The notes: generated from the sequence alone by a model not told the origin. DNA of 64,000 bases from Rhodocollybia butyracea (GCA_015501585.1 JADNRY010000003.1:124001-188000); one strand, 5' to 3'; shown: positions 45,799 through 59,100, counted from the first letter of the stretch. Numbers and translations: made by a program.

Positions 45799-48700
45799 AT
45801 GGCGACTTGCTTTCAGCAACCGCCTAATAATTGCTTAGATCTTTCTTTCGTACTAACTGCCATCTCCCAGAACCTTCCAGCTCCTGTTGAGCAGGTAAAG
45901 AGGCTTCAAAAGTTTACTATTCTCCCTACGGAGAAAGAACTTATATACCACGTTCCTGTCAGTGTATTCAATCCGTATTCGTTTCTACAGATTTAACGAC
46001 CCCATTAGATATCTTACGGCAACAAATACGCCATGCCCAACCGTCGTCGCAGCAGTTCCCTCGCTTTCCTTACCTCTGTATTCTATTCTTCTCCTCTGTC
46101 CCAAGATTGCCAAGAAGACCTTTCCGGTCTATCGCAAAATCGCTCGCCCATGGACACAGAACGCCTTTCTACTTCTGTATTCTACGATGACCTCGAGTCT
46201 TCAAATATCGGCGCTCTCTCCCTCATGTCTTCTGTAAAAGAGGTACCTTTTCTGGACACTGACCCTTTTGCAAACCTTTCCGGTCCTCCATCTTCGCCTG
46301 TTCAAGAGCGACCTGCTCTTTCACCCGTTGCATCGGCGCCAAAGTCACCTTTATCGCCATCAGATGCTCCTTCACGTCCATTCGCATCCCTAACGGCGTC
46401 CCCAGTCCAACCTGCATACCAGAGGAAACCCTCATTTAGAAGCTCTCCTTCACTACCTTCCCTTTCGACGTTGGCTAAAATGAATGTAATGATCCCGGCA
46501 AAGGTAAGTAAATCCGCCTTTGCGATTTCCTTTCTCAACTCTTCACAGGTCCGCAAAGGCACAGTTGGTGCCAGACTACCGTTCGAGCCTTGGGATCGCC
46601 AAGGCGACTACACCGACTCGCCCGAGTCAATCATCCCAACTACCCGACCATTCTTGGACATCGAAAATGAAGATGAAGATGAGCAATACGGAGTACCCTT
46701 GAAGCTTGATCGATTGTCGAGCCAGTTTGGTATTCCATCACCTGGTGTTTCCCGTCCAACCTCACCGAAATCGCGTAACGATGGCGTTCCGGAATACTCT
46801 GGATCATCATACACCTCTTCTATTTTTGGTTACGAAAACGAGTCTACTACCACCGATTTCAGCGCACCAACTCCTTCCCTGCACTCGAGTACCCTCAGCA
46901 CCGAAGATGACTTCTCATATTATTATTCCTCTTCCGGCTCTGAATTGTCTCCTGAACCCTTCGATACCCGTCAGGGATACTTTGCTGCCACAGACAAGTC
47001 CTATGAATCTCTAAACGATCACCTGTCGGAAGAGCAAGACTTCCCCACCCTCATTAGTTCGCCTTACCAATCAGTGACAAAACACGGACTGCCTGCTGCT
47101 CGCCCGCTGTTTATGAATTCATCCTATGAAAGCGAAGAGGATATAAATTCGCTTCATTCCATTGACTCTCCTGTGGCGCAGTTTGAGCCAGGCAGTTCCG
47201 CTAGCACTATTAGTGCATTTCCGTCAAAAGAATCTCACAGTGGCAGTTCACGTTCTGTACTCACATCAGAGATGTGGAACGGACGAGGCGACGTTTCTAC
47301 AGGCGAAGGACCAGCTGTTGATGGCGATGAATATCAGCGGGGAAGGACGAGCGGGACTGGTGGGTACTCTGGTGGCCGCGGTAACGGCAGCCGGAGAGTA
47401 TACGACTCTGGCGGCGGTGGGCCAAGTGGTGGTGCTGGAGGATACAACTCAGGCAGTGGGGGAGGTGATGACAAGGATGAACGTGACCGCCGCCCCTCAT
47501 TTTCTGCATTTTCATTTGACAGCGAGGACGATGAAGAAGATGAAAGTTCATCCGAAGACGATTACGGTGTAGCTACAGGTTTGCCACCAGCTACACAACC
47601 TCCGCCTGAATCCGACGATGACAATGTCCCGCTTGCACGGAGCATACCGACTGCTCTCAAAGCACAACAGAGTTTACGGTTGAAGGACCGCGAGGCTCGT
47701 AATAAACGGAAACAGGAACGAGATGCCCGTGCTGCAGCTCGTGACGCGCAGGCCTCCTTTCATTCTCGCCCCACTTCCAGCACTCAAGAAGCTGCTCTTC
47801 AGGCTTCAAAGTCTTTCCGTAGACCTCCGAAAAGCCCTCCTTTTTCTCCGCCGCTCCCCTTCGCTGTCAATGATTTGACGAGAAAGCTCGAAAACGTCAG
47901 ACCCGTAAACCAGGCCAATTCTCTGTCGGCTCCTCTTGACACTCCTAATTCATGGGCACGAGGTACTGCTTCTCAAGATACATCTAAAGTGCCTGAATCC
48001 CGTACTCTGCGTCCTATGCGATCTTTTCATAGGCCTGAGCCTAGGAAACAAATAGAGGACTGGAATGCACCTCCTTTGCCTGCGGCTCCTGAGCATAAAG
48101 TCGTTCGGAGTACTACTCGTGCTCGTGCTCGCAGTTCGGCGTCGCGTGAAGATCCATCCACTACTTTTCCAGCTCGCTCAACGAGTGATGATGCACCAAA
48201 GATGGAAAGAAAGCGGACCGTTAGAACCTCTGAGGGCACCAAGTCTGCACGAACCTCCATTGATCACGCACGCGCTCCTCTCCCTGCTCCATCAGAGCTT
48301 ATCGCTCGACAGAGAGCGCTCACTGTGTCTCAACAACGGGTTTTCATCGGTGATAGGCAGCGATTTGTAGTTGTCGAGGTCAATCCGTCGACCACTGCAG
48401 GTGAAGTTATTCACTTGGTTGAAGCTCAGGGAGGGCTCAAAGAGTGGAGAGGCAGCGGAGGGTGGATGCTGTTTGAAATTGCTCAAGACTTTGGGATGGG
48501 TATGTGTCCCTTCGGTCTCATGAAAATTCAACGTTAATTCACTGTGCTTTATAGAACGGCCTATCAGAAGTTTTGAACTCTTATCTGACGTCGAGGCTTC
48601 TTGGAACAAAGATAAACTTGTCAACGTTTTTCTATTAAAACTCACACCATTGGCTCCTGTTCTCAGTCTTTCTGTGAGCATCTGCGTTCAGTTTCGTTTC

Positions 48701-49326
48701 TTCTTCACTGACCTCTCGCATCGAATAGGCTCTTCCGTCCTTCTCTCCGACTCATTCCGGTTACATTGAGTGGGAAAGTAAGAGGGGCAAGTGGAACAAA
48801 CGATACATGATGTTGAAAGAACATTGCTTTGGTTGTCCAAACGCGACAGCGTGTGTATCCTCACTTTTTCTTGTCCTTAATTTACTCACGATATCTCCAG
48901 GGAAGAGACGCGGTCATGCTGTGCTCCTTGTCCAACTTTGACGCGTACCAAATCACCCGGCTCGTGAGGGCCCCAAAAGATTTCACTTTCGCCGTAAAAT
49001 CTACAGACAATCTCTCAATCTTTGAAAACACTGCGGATTACCTTCATATATTTTCGTGCAGAACGGATGTCGGAGAGAAATGGATGGAGATGATCCTACT
49101 TGCTCGTGTAAGTGTCGTCGATACTGTGTCTTGTTCTGAAAACTAATCTCTCCGTGTTCTGCAGTCCTATGTGCTTCATCAAGAACGGAATATCCTATCC
49201 AATTCCAAAGCACATCCCAAGTCTCTCTGCTGCTCAAACGGGGTCGACAAGCCTATCCCGTTCGGTCACGAAGAAGACCCCTCAACATCAAACCCTGGTC
49301 AATGTCAATCCAGGAAACGTTTTTGA
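45799..49326 (+). CDS. RA-PH domain signalling adaptor
   Basis: About seven exons from ATG 45799 (first 53 codons, 51-nt intron 45958-46008, then 46009 onward). A Ser/Pro-rich disordered region of about 700 residues includes a Gly-rich stretch (GGYSGGRGNGSRR) and an acidic run (DSEDDEEDESSSEDD). Then a Ras-association domain: RVFIGDRQRFVVVEVNPSTTAGEVIHLVEAQG...GGWMLFEIAQDFGMERPIRSFELLSDVEASW. A PH domain follows: GYIEWESKRGKWNKRYMMLKEH..WLSKRDSGRDAVMLCSLSNFDAYQITR...FAVKSTDN. RA-PH tandems occur in MRL/Grb7-type adaptors that link small GTPases to the membrane and actin. One frame break: at 48828-48832 a TTT must be TTTT to give HCFWLSKRDS. Confidence 0.85.
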
Positions 49327-50080
49327 ACCTGGCACTTTGCTTCATCGATGATTCATTATCTCCCATGGCATCTACTTGTTTATAATAATCTATGTGCATC
49401 ATGACCGGTGTAACTCATTTATACTGTCTTTTACTGCCTTGTGTATCTATATCTGGATCTTCTGTTGTAATGAATGCAGTTTACATGGGTGGAAAAGCTA
49501 GTCCGTCGGTAGACTTAACGCGACATCTTTGTGTGATGCGATACCAAGCTCGGGAACTCGGGGTCTCCTGTGATTAATCCCGCTGGTTGTACAGATAGTT
49601 TGTTTTGTAGTACAACAAAATGGATTGTTCAGGGTTTTCTGCTCGACGGCCCAAAGATCACTTCCACTCTGCGACTGAATCCAGTGCACGCGATAGCGAA
49701 TATTTCCGAATTGTTTTGGAGCTCTGGCCTCTAACGCTGCCACGCACTCTGACGATGTCTCAACATGCTGTGGGCCAACGCCTTGGTGATAGAGCGTAGT
49801 ATACGGTAAGTTTGAAGAGTATCGGTCCAGGCGAGAGAGTTGAATGTGGTCGTACTTCTGGCATCTTTTGTGGAAAAGGAAGAAACTACAGTAATGTACT
49901 AGAAAACAAGTGCTGCTTGGTCGAAGGAGCAGCAACCCCCTAAGAGGAGACCACTAACTACGATAGTACGACACTGATACTTTCTTTCTCGTATGCTCTA
50001 GTCCGTTCAATCAGTACCTGAAAGAATCTAATTGACGAGCTACATAAAATGGTAAAAATTTAAGTATGAATAAAGCGCAA
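49327..50080. other. Convergent 3' spacer
   Basis: 754 bp between the stop codons of the RA-PH gene (plus) and POB3 (minus). A 145-codon minus-strand ORF (49498-49935) has no ATG and no recognisable domain, so I do not call a gene. Confidence 0.55.
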
Positions 50081-52374
50081 TCAATCTGCGGTCTTTTGTT
50101 TCTTCTTCGGAGGTTCAGCTGCTGCCTCGCCGTTCTGTTTTTTAGGTTTAGGTTTAGGCTTCGGCCGTTCCTCGTCGACGTCCATCGCATCGCTTTTGGT
50201 GGGCTTCTTCGCTTTTTTTTGGCTTGGGTTTGTCGTCCACATCCATTTCATCGTTCGATTTTTTCTTTTTGGGTTTGGGCGCGGCTTTTTTCTTCGGTTT
50301 ATCGTCACCACTCCCGTCCTCATCGTCGTCCTCTCCTTTCTTCGCCTTCTTGGAAGAAGCTCCCTTCTCTTTATCCTTCCCCTTCGTTTTCTTCTTCTTT
50401 TTAGCGAAGTCGCGATCTCCACTGGCATCCGATGCAGTATCAGCACCTCCTTCTGAAGAATCGCTCTCGCTAGGCGACCCTTCATCAGATGATGATGCCT
50501 GGAAGTCCTCTGCAGAAAATGAATTAGCGTGAAAGTAGGAGAGATGTAAACTCTATTGCTGACCGTCGTCCTCGCTATCCTCCTCATCAACAGGGCCAGT
50601 ACGAGCAGGCTTCCCTCGCGGTGCACTATCATCTGAATCAATGCTCGCCATGTCCTCGTCGTCGTCACCAACAGCGGCCATTAAGAGATCTGCGTCTGGC
50701 ACCATCTCATTCTTAATCCGAACCTTCTTATCCTTGAAATATGACTCGGTCGGTTCGTGTTCCTCCTTGTTGATAGAGCTGAATGTATATTCTGGGCCAC
50801 TTTTCGTAACAATTTTGAGGTCAAAAGTACGTGCCGCAGCGGCGCCCATGCTGGCACCAACCCTCGAGAAAATAGCTTGGTGAACGTCGGACAGCTCGAT
50901 GAGAGTAGGCTGTTTCGAGACGAAGAATATGTACTTCTCAAGCATAAAAAGATCGCCTTGTACGGCTTTGAGGTTGGCTTTGATACCTGGATGGCCTTCG
51001 CGACTGGGTTCTGGAATGAGTGTACTGTTCATCCTGAGAATGCGAAACTCATACCTTTGAAATGAGCCAGAACCAATGATTTTTTTCTGAGCTAGTGCTC
51101 GAAAAAGGCTTGACACGACCTCGTATGTGGGACATTCATAGTTCTTATGTAATTTATCATAGTTGGCTATTTCCTCACTGTTGGGGTGGTTTAATGACTT
51201 GTCACTGAAGATATAGACGTGGTGCGTACTCTGTCATGTTGAGCTGAGCTTCGATTTCTTCCTCACGGTTGAATTGCATCACAAGGTACTGGTATCCTGT
51301 TTGGCCTTGCCGGAGCGGTTCAGACAAACCAAACTGTGGAAACTCGAGTGAGATTCAAGAGCGAACATGTTTTGAAACTTACGATGAATAAAACATGCTG
51401 ATCATCCTTCGGTAAGAGGAATAGCCGTGCAATTTTCGAGAACAAGATCTTGTAGTCGTAAGTTTTTCCCCGTAGGCGCAGAAAGTCTTTGAACATCACC
51501 ACATCATAGCGACCTCGAGGTGTTAATACAAGAACCTCCTCGAAGAGCATGATGATATCGTCTGAGACTTGATCAAGGGACGCCTTCTCCTTGACCATAT
51601 CATGAAACACCTGAGCTGCGCCTATTTCTTCTTCTTCGTTGTCTTCTTCGCCAGAGCCGGCATCAGCTCCTTTGAGCTTGGACTGAGTTCCAGAAATATA
51701 GAATCGAATTTCAACCATTTCATCTACTGCGCCCTTTGATTTAGTGGTTGATGCTGGGTTGGAAAATTCCAAGGAAACTTCAGTTTTTCCAGTGATATTC
51801 GAATTTGCGACATTTTGCAAAGGCAGTTCGAAAGCAGTTCGATCCGAGGATGTAAACACGAGATCCTGACCTGAAGAAACATGAGAATTGGTACGATCGC
51901 GGAAAGCCAGCGCAACCTTGAAAATCGGTAAGACCCCAATTCCAGCCTTTCAATGAAATTTCTCTGGTTTCAAGCGTGACACCAAAATGGTTCTTGAGGA
52001 GAGTTGCCAGTCTGTCGTGATCCTAGAGAGTAGTGGATTCAAATCAGAAATACCGCAGCTAGGAAAAAGAAACGCACCTCACGCTGAAATCCATCGAAAC
52101 TTTCTTTACGAGTGGTTTGTTGCAGTTCCTTGATACCAATACGGAGCTGGAAATTGCGAGCTACGCGAATCCACTGGGCCCATTTTATGGAATTTGCATT
52201 CATTGCAACTACCCCTTCAGTGTCAACGCCTTTCCACGCCATTCCACTTGCTGCGACACGAAATTCTACGGAATAATTTGAGAGCAGGTCAAAATCAGAA
52301 CATGAAAGATACAGACTGCCGTTCTCGCGCGAAAGGCCATGATAAATTCCATCAAATTGCGTAGTACTACTCAT
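50081..52374 (-). CDS. POB3: FACT histone chaperone subunit Pob3 (SSRP1-type)
   Basis: About eight exons from ATG 52374. Pob3 pairs with Spt16 in FACT to handle H2A-H2B during transcription and replication. The order is the N-terminal domain (QFDGIYHGLSRENGKFRVAASGMAWKG), SSrecog region (WNWGLTDFQGQDLVFTSSDRTAFELPL, EVSLEFSNP, EMVEIRFYI), PH-like middle domain (VLVLTPRGRYDVVMFKDFLRLRGKTYDYKI, ARLFLLPKDDQHVLFI, GYQYLVMQFNREEE, IKANLKAVQGDLFMLEKYIFFVSKQPTLI), and acidic tail (GDDDEDMASIDSDDS). A Lys-rich C-terminus follows; as in yeast Pob3 there is no HMG box. In the tail an A8 run (T8 on plus, 50213-50220) must change length by one for the frame to continue KPTKSDAMDVDEE...KKKQKTAD to the stop at 50081. 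Uncorrected it would stop near 50155. Confidence 0.93.
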
Positions 52375-53147
52375 GCCAGGAGGAAGTGATGGTGGTAAAT
52401 GTTGGAAAGTTTGACGCGATTAACGCGTTTGAGCGCTAAATTTTCATGCAGGCTTTTATAATCTCTTTACAGCTGCAATGATTTTGCTAGGCTTGTATCT
52501 TTAAATAACTCACAGAATCTACCGTGACGCCTCCAAGGACCATTTCTGACAGCGACGTGAGCTGAAACTTGTTGATAAACATAGTAAGGCTTCCACGCTC
52601 CTTGTAACTGTTATTGGTATACGCGTACCAGCGCATCCACACGACGAGGAAAACTGGCTTGAACAATTAATTACCATAGTAAAATTGTGACACTACAGTA
52701 GGATTCAGACTCTAGTTTGATGCGATGAATCCAAAGTGTCCATATCGAAATATACAGTGTTTGTGCACAGGCGGGTTGATACACAAAACTTTTGAAATGA
52801 AAGTTTAGTTATAGACAGTCTATGGTTTCAAGAGAGGGAACTTGGAGAGGAAGATAGGTTTTTCGAACACAATTATCCGACCCATCCCTTCTTCAGCACT
52901 TTTCAACGATGTACCGCGGCCTGGATTCCACCATTCAAATTTCAAAAAGAGTCAACCTTCTTCTCGTCCAGGTGGAGATTTATTAGGGTGACCAGATGCC
53001 GAAAAAATTGTGCGTAGAAGTATGCAAGTGGCAAAGATAGACAATAGGCGCCGGCTGGTCCTTTGAGCGCCAAACCTATTCCTCTTTCTTCTTTCTACTT
53101 GAATATCCTAGTAATCTTTTTTGATAATCTCGATAAGAGCTTTTTGA
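52375..53147. promoter_or_regulatory. Divergent promoter, POB3 / alpha-actinin
   Basis: 773 bp. Close to POB3, an ACGCGT (MCB-like) element at 52423-52428 directly adjoins tttgagcgctaaa (52428-52440). Close to alpha-actinin, tttgagcgccaaa lies at 53062-53074. The two 13-mers differ at one position. They sit about 55 bp and 75 bp from their start codons. Confidence 0.55.
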
Positions 53148-55846
53148 ATGGATTCTTTGGAAATCCGGTCGCGAGATGTCCAAGAGAGAACTTTCTGCAA
53201 ATGGTGATCATTTCCCCTTGCTCATTTTCCGGACAACTTGCAGAAATTGCTTCATTGCAGGCTCAATACCAAACTAGAGTCAAACGGCTATCCTGCAATG
53301 ACTTCCCTTGTCAAGGATCTATCTGATGGTGTTCGGCTTATACAGTTAATGGTGTGTTATCCTGCAGTTTATCGATGAAACGAGCATTCACGGCCATTTA
53401 GGAAATCATGGGTACTCTATGACTACCCATATGCTATGTTCCTACTTCTTACTCAACTTCAGGGGACGTGTCGCTCGGTCGATACAACAAAATACCTAGA
53501 ATGCGGGTCCAAAAAGCAGAAAATGTCAACAAGGCCTTAGAATTCATCACTTCCAGAGGCGTCAAACTCACCAATATCGGTCCTGAAGGCACTGCATTTT
53601 CCTAACTGCCCTTGCATATTAACCGCTCAACTAAATCCTAGACATCATCGACGGCAATTTAAAGCTCATACTTGGGATGATATGGACTCTTATTCTTCGA
53701 TTCACGATAGCAGATATCAGGTCCGCCCTTGTTCTTCTCTTCACTTTTTGAAATTGAGGAATATTGTATGAAAGTGAAGAAGGTCTCTCAGCCAAAGAAG
53801 GTCTTCTGCTTTGGTGCCAGCGCAAAACTGAACCGTACAAGGAAGTGGACGTACAAGACTTTTCTACGAGCTGGTCGGACGGTCTAGCTTTGTATGGGCC
53901 TCCTCATTTTAACTTGAAGCTGCGTTGCTTACGATCATTTCAGATGCGCGTTAATTCACTGTCATCGACCTGATCTATTGGACTATGGCAAGTTGGACAA
54001 GGTAGCTCACTGCACCGTGACCGCTCAGTGATAAACCATTCATGCCTCTCAGGCCGATCGACATGACAACACTAGACTTGCTTTTCAGATAGCGGCGGAC
54101 CATCTCAATATACCTGTTCGTTGAACAACCACATTTACCCGCGCCCTCCACGATAAATTTCTTTCCTTAGCAATTACTGGAAGTAGAAGATCTATGCGAT
54201 TCAAGCCATCCCGACGAACGCAGTGTTATGACATATATCGCAAGTTTCTTTCATGCCTTTTCTTCAATGGGTTACGTTCAACCTTCCATTGCTGTGCTTT
54301 TGTGCTGAATCAGTGACATCACAGACCAGGCGGAAACTGTATCTCGACGTGTTGAAAAATTCGCGGAGCTAATGCAATCTGTATGGGTCTCAAAAAACGA
54401 CTATGAACGCCGAGTACGGCTGGTAAGGCTTTCTTCCTTGTTACCGTTTTCATCTCAAACTCGTAGATTCCGTAGCTTCTGTCAGCGTGGTCCAAGGAAC
54501 AAACGAGCTGGATGACCACCTTATTCACGGGTACTTATACTGAAGCACGACAACGTTCCGTCGAGTTCACCACGTATAAGCAGACCACAAAGCGAACGTG
54601 GGTCACTGAAAAGCAGGATATCGCCACTCTTTTCGGAAATGTACAAACCAAGCTCAAGACGTATGGCTTGAGAGAATATGTACCGCCAAACGGACTATCT
54701 TTGCTGGATGTGGACGACGCCTGGAAAAAACTGTTAGGCTCTGAAGCTCAAAGATCCCGTGCTATCAATGCGGAAATACGACAGTAAGTCTTCCTCGAAG
54801 TGCCCACTTTCTTTATGATTCATCCTTCCTCAGAATCAAAGAGAACTTACGGAAGAAGTTTGCAGAGGTTGCCAACGACTTTGAGCAGCGTCTGCATGCC
54901 ATTTCATCAGAATTGACTGCCATTGATGGCCCGCTGGAGGTAAACTCTTTGACGACCTTGGTCTTTTCCTCGCTCATCGTTCTCAGGTCCAACAACAAAT
55001 GGTCCAGCAAATCCAAACTCGATTACCTGCGCTATCTGAGACACTGAAACACGTCGCCGACGCTGAAACTGAATGCAATGCGGCCAATATCGAAGAAAAC
55101 GATCACACTGTATTTACGTGCCAAGACCTCGAATTTGAGCTAGAACTCTTGGTCCAAAGGATTTCCAAAAAAATTGCGTTCATAGACAACCAGGTAGGCT
55201 ATATCTCGCTCCCTAATTCAAAACTTGAATATTATCCTTGCAGATTGTTTCAAGAAATATGACCAACCTGACGCCAGCTCAGCTGGAACAATTCGAGAGC
55301 ACATTCAGATATTTCGACAAAGACGAGTCAAACACGCTGAATCAGTCCGAAATGACCGCTGCGCTTGCCAGTCTTGGAATTGTGTATTCTGTAAGTTGCT
55401 AGCCAGCGAATGTTCTTGCAGCCACTCGTTGACAACTTACTCTCAGGATGAAGACATGGATTATATCTATGAGCAGTTGCTCCATGATTACGGCGCAGTG
55501 ACGTTTGAAGCGTTTATCAACTTATTGGCAAGTGCCCACGGAATAATATTGGATTCGGTACTAACGAGTATCCCAGGTTGAAATTACTGAGGATCAGACA
55601 TCGCCTGAACAGCTCAGAGAAGCATTCCGAGGTATTGCCTCTGATAAGGTACTACCGAATGCTATGGTGTTATTCCTTGTTTTAAACGTTTTGTATCAGC
55701 CGTTTGTCACTGAGTTGGACCTCCGGATTGCACATCTCCCAGCCCCATCGATTGAGTTTCTACGAGAAGCTATGCCAATCACTCAGAGTGAAGCCGGAGA
55801 GCCTGAGTATGATTATGAACGGTGGTTGGATGATGTGTTTGCATAG
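53148..55846 (+). CDS. ain1: Alpha-actinin, actin cross-linking protein
   Basis: More than a dozen exons from ATG 53148 ([26 protein letters not shown]). Two calponin-homology domains: [65 protein letters not shown]; and [74 protein letters not shown]. One spectrin-like helical rod follows ([22 protein letters not shown]), then EF hands ([23 protein letters not shown] keeps all calcium ligands). The end is [11 protein letters not shown]. It bundles F-actin in the cytokinetic ring and cortical patches. Two unusual splices: a 10-nt micro-exon (53402-53411) and a GC-AG intron (53589-53641). Confidence 0.92.
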
Positions 55847-56169
55847 TATATTCTATCCAGAGTTTTCTTCATAGAGTAAAGTAACTGCGTAGTGGTTTAT
55901 GATTCAGTTCAGTTTACAAGTCTCGATCTTGAATTTGCGGCCTGAAAACAAGAATACCCAGTCCAAAGGTGCCATTGGCAACCCTGACTAGCACTACAAA
56001 TAATTATGAACAGCCACGGCTGAGGTGTAGAGGTAGCTACTAAGTATACAAATAATTATATGCATCAGAATGTGGGTGGAAAATGGTAAGAAACTAGTGA
56101 GAAAAACAAAGCAAACTGACGACGAAAAGGAGCAAGCACCAAAAAAAAAAAGAAAGGAAAGTCCCTCGT
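55847..56169. other. Convergent 3' spacer
   Basis: 323 bp between the stops of alpha-actinin and the Ulp2-like gene. It includes an A-rich tract (caccaaaaaaaaaaagaaagg at about 56137). No gene was seen. Confidence 0.6.
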
Positions 56170-59100
56170 TCATCCCCTGACACGAGATACTCTGCTGCTT
56201 TTTCGGGTGGATGCCGGCGCGGGCGTGGCTTCTACAATAGATATGTCGCTATCTGACTCTGGCACATCATGCACCTCAGGCTGCAGTGGAACCTCGTTCG
56301 GTGGAGTATCAACCTTCTTCTCCGGCTCTTGGGCCTGGCCGTGTTCAGCCTTCCAATGCTTCGACAGTAGATCGACTTTTTCTCTGAGTTCCTCGCGGAG
56401 ACCATTCAGGCGTTCGCCCTCCCAATCAGCCTGACGGTCATTTGATGAACGGGTTCCCTTCTTCTGCTAAAGACAGTTATGCGAACGTCAAAACAAAAGC
56501 GAGGTCCAAAACATTACAAATAGCGTACCGCAGAAAGGTTGGCAAAGTACTCAGCCTTTTTGACAAACACTTGTGCGAAATGTATAAGATATACACCGCA
56601 GTCGCAAAAATTGGGTTGCGTTGGTACCTGATGTTCGTGAACGTGTCAATTATTAAAGCGAGATAAGTTGCTAAAAACTACCAACCGAAAGCATTCTACC
56701 ACCAGGTTTGATCGCGTTATCAAAGTTCTTTTTGTCATTGGCCTCCAACTGAAGATATTTGCCCAATGTACCGATGGCTTTTGGATGCTTATGACCCAGA
56801 GAGTCCAGTGTGAAAATGATCGTCCTATATAAGGCTTAGAGATAGACTGTCACAGAGGATATCAATCAACAAACTTGTTAGTCTCAAGAGCAGTTGCTTC
56901 AACATTGGCATCACTGTCCACGATGTCAATGGGCATCTCTTCAGCCGTTTCCTTGCCTTTCCGGGATGGTGGACGGGCATAAAAGCTAGCGGGGTTCACC
57001 GGAGCCGTTTTATGATGATTGGCCTGCGTTTCGTCGTCGGAAAGAGGTCGTTTCCTGGAAGTCCTTGGCGAGAGAGAAGAGTCAATATCCATACGCCTTG
57101 AACGCTCTCTCGGATCATGGGGAGATGTCGTCAGCGAGGAAAAAGAGAGCGGTTGAGCAGTAGAATTTCCCTCCTCTTCTCCTTCATCAACGTCCATAAC
57201 ATGGTCTGGAAGATCTACACAGGGGGAGAGAGGAGACTGAGAAGCAGATTTCGACTCCTCGACTTCAACCCTTATGGCCAGCTCGGTCAATCCGCGAGCG
57301 GCTTCATCGGCATCGGCCTGGCTTGAGTCGAGTATACTTTGCTCGTTAAGCTGATCGATTTCCAGTTCAGATGAACCAGTCCGAGAGGAGCGAGGGTTGC
57401 TTGCAGTTATGGATAAAGATCGCCGCCTAGATGTCGGTGAACCAACATCAGCGCCAGTACTGTCAGCGGAAGGAGAGAGAGGTTGCAGATCATCCTCTGG
57501 GAGCAAAGACGTAGTAGACGCGAGTGATGTGGATTCTTCATGAGCGCCTGAGAGACGCGTACTATGCCGAGTAATAGGGGGTTCGCGCTCGGGAGGATGT
57601 GAAAGAACGTGCTCTGGACGGTATATGATAGCGAGGTACCAATGCAAGCTATTGCGGACTCAGTAAGTGCTTTTAACGAGGATGAGAAAGGCCTACTTTT
57701 CGTTGATCGGTACGATGATGAATTTCTTGTCAAAGATGTCAAACTTGGAGGTCCAACGTTGAACACTTCGATACCCTTCTTCTACACTGTGGTAAAAAGA
57801 TCGAAACCGTAGTTACAAGATAGGTCACATAGACTTACGCTTTCTTGCTACTTAGTTTTTTGTAAAAGAATGAATTGAAGATGTGAATTTGATTTGCTAG
57901 TTCGGGCTGAGCCACCGAAAGTTCGTGATGCCAAAGCCTTGAATAAAGAGTCAGTCGCACGATAGGAAACATATATGAAGATCGACTAACTTGAGGAGGA
58001 ACTCGATAAGAGTATCGTTCAAGTACTCGTCGGGAAGTAGCCGATTGAAATCTGCGTTCGTAATATTCACGCCTGCCTGAGGATATGTCAAAATTCTAGA
58101 GAAGCCATTAACATCAAAAAAACTGAGAAGTAAAACACAAACATCTCGTCCGGGTCTACAGAAGGCTGCTTCTTAGCTTGTGCTTGCACCCGTTGTTGGC
58201 GTGTCGACCGACGAACGCCAGGACTGGGAGCACGAGAACTGGGAGCACGACTATTTGACGTGCTACTGCATGTTAATCCCTCAGTCAGTGTTCGTAAGGG
58301 TAAGCACAGAAAATTACGCACGAAGCCTTGCGGGTACCATATTTTGCTGTTTCTTTGGGCTCCCGACGAGATAGCTCGTCGTCAAGTTGAGTTCGTTCAT
58401 TGGACTCGGGAGGTAAATCATAGTCACAGAAATTGTCATCAGCGATGTTAAGTTCGTCATCATCCGCATGGTCCCGACTTGTACCAGCACTTGCAAGAGC
58501 TTGATCCCAGACAGCCTTGTTTGCAGGTTCCCCTATCAGTACACCATACTTGGCCACCGCTCCCTTGCAAAGACGTCGAAACAGTTCGAATGTTTCGCCT
58601 GACCAGGTATCATCGTTCTTATTGAACTTGATCGTTATTATGCCTTTACCTCCTGATTCGCCTACAAGAGAATTAGACAACGTGTTTGAGCAAAGTGTGG
58701 GTATTACCTGGCTTAAACTCGTTTCCCCAGGATCTGCCGATACCTTGGTATGGACTTGTAGGATTCAACGGTTTGGCAATAAACTTGACACAGGGCTCCT
58801 CCACGGTGTGTTGACCGATCTGCCTATATATGAGATGAGAAACGTTCCAATTAAGGATAAACTTACCTCGACAGAGTTTATACACTGTGCGAAAGGCACC
58901 ATCTCCTTATAATCTTGGCCTACAATTTGGAAGTAACTTGCCTGCGATTGGTGGGTGTAAGCTCTGAAGGAAAGAGTGCCACCCAATAGATGTTTGAGTC
59001 CAAAGAATATCTCTCTACAAGGCAATGTCTTTATCTCTTTGTTATTTAGATTGAACCGCGTAGAGTGATCAAACGAGGAGGACGTCGCAGCTGGATCCAA

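Noticed and set aside
47162..47572. 136-codon ORF inside the RA-PH coding exon
   Set aside because: It overlaps the main frame in a low-complexity Gly/Ser/acidic region and has no independent motif.
49498..49935. 145-codon minus-strand ORF between RA-PH and POB3
   Set aside because: It has no ATG start, no recognisable domain, and lies in a convergent 3' spacer.
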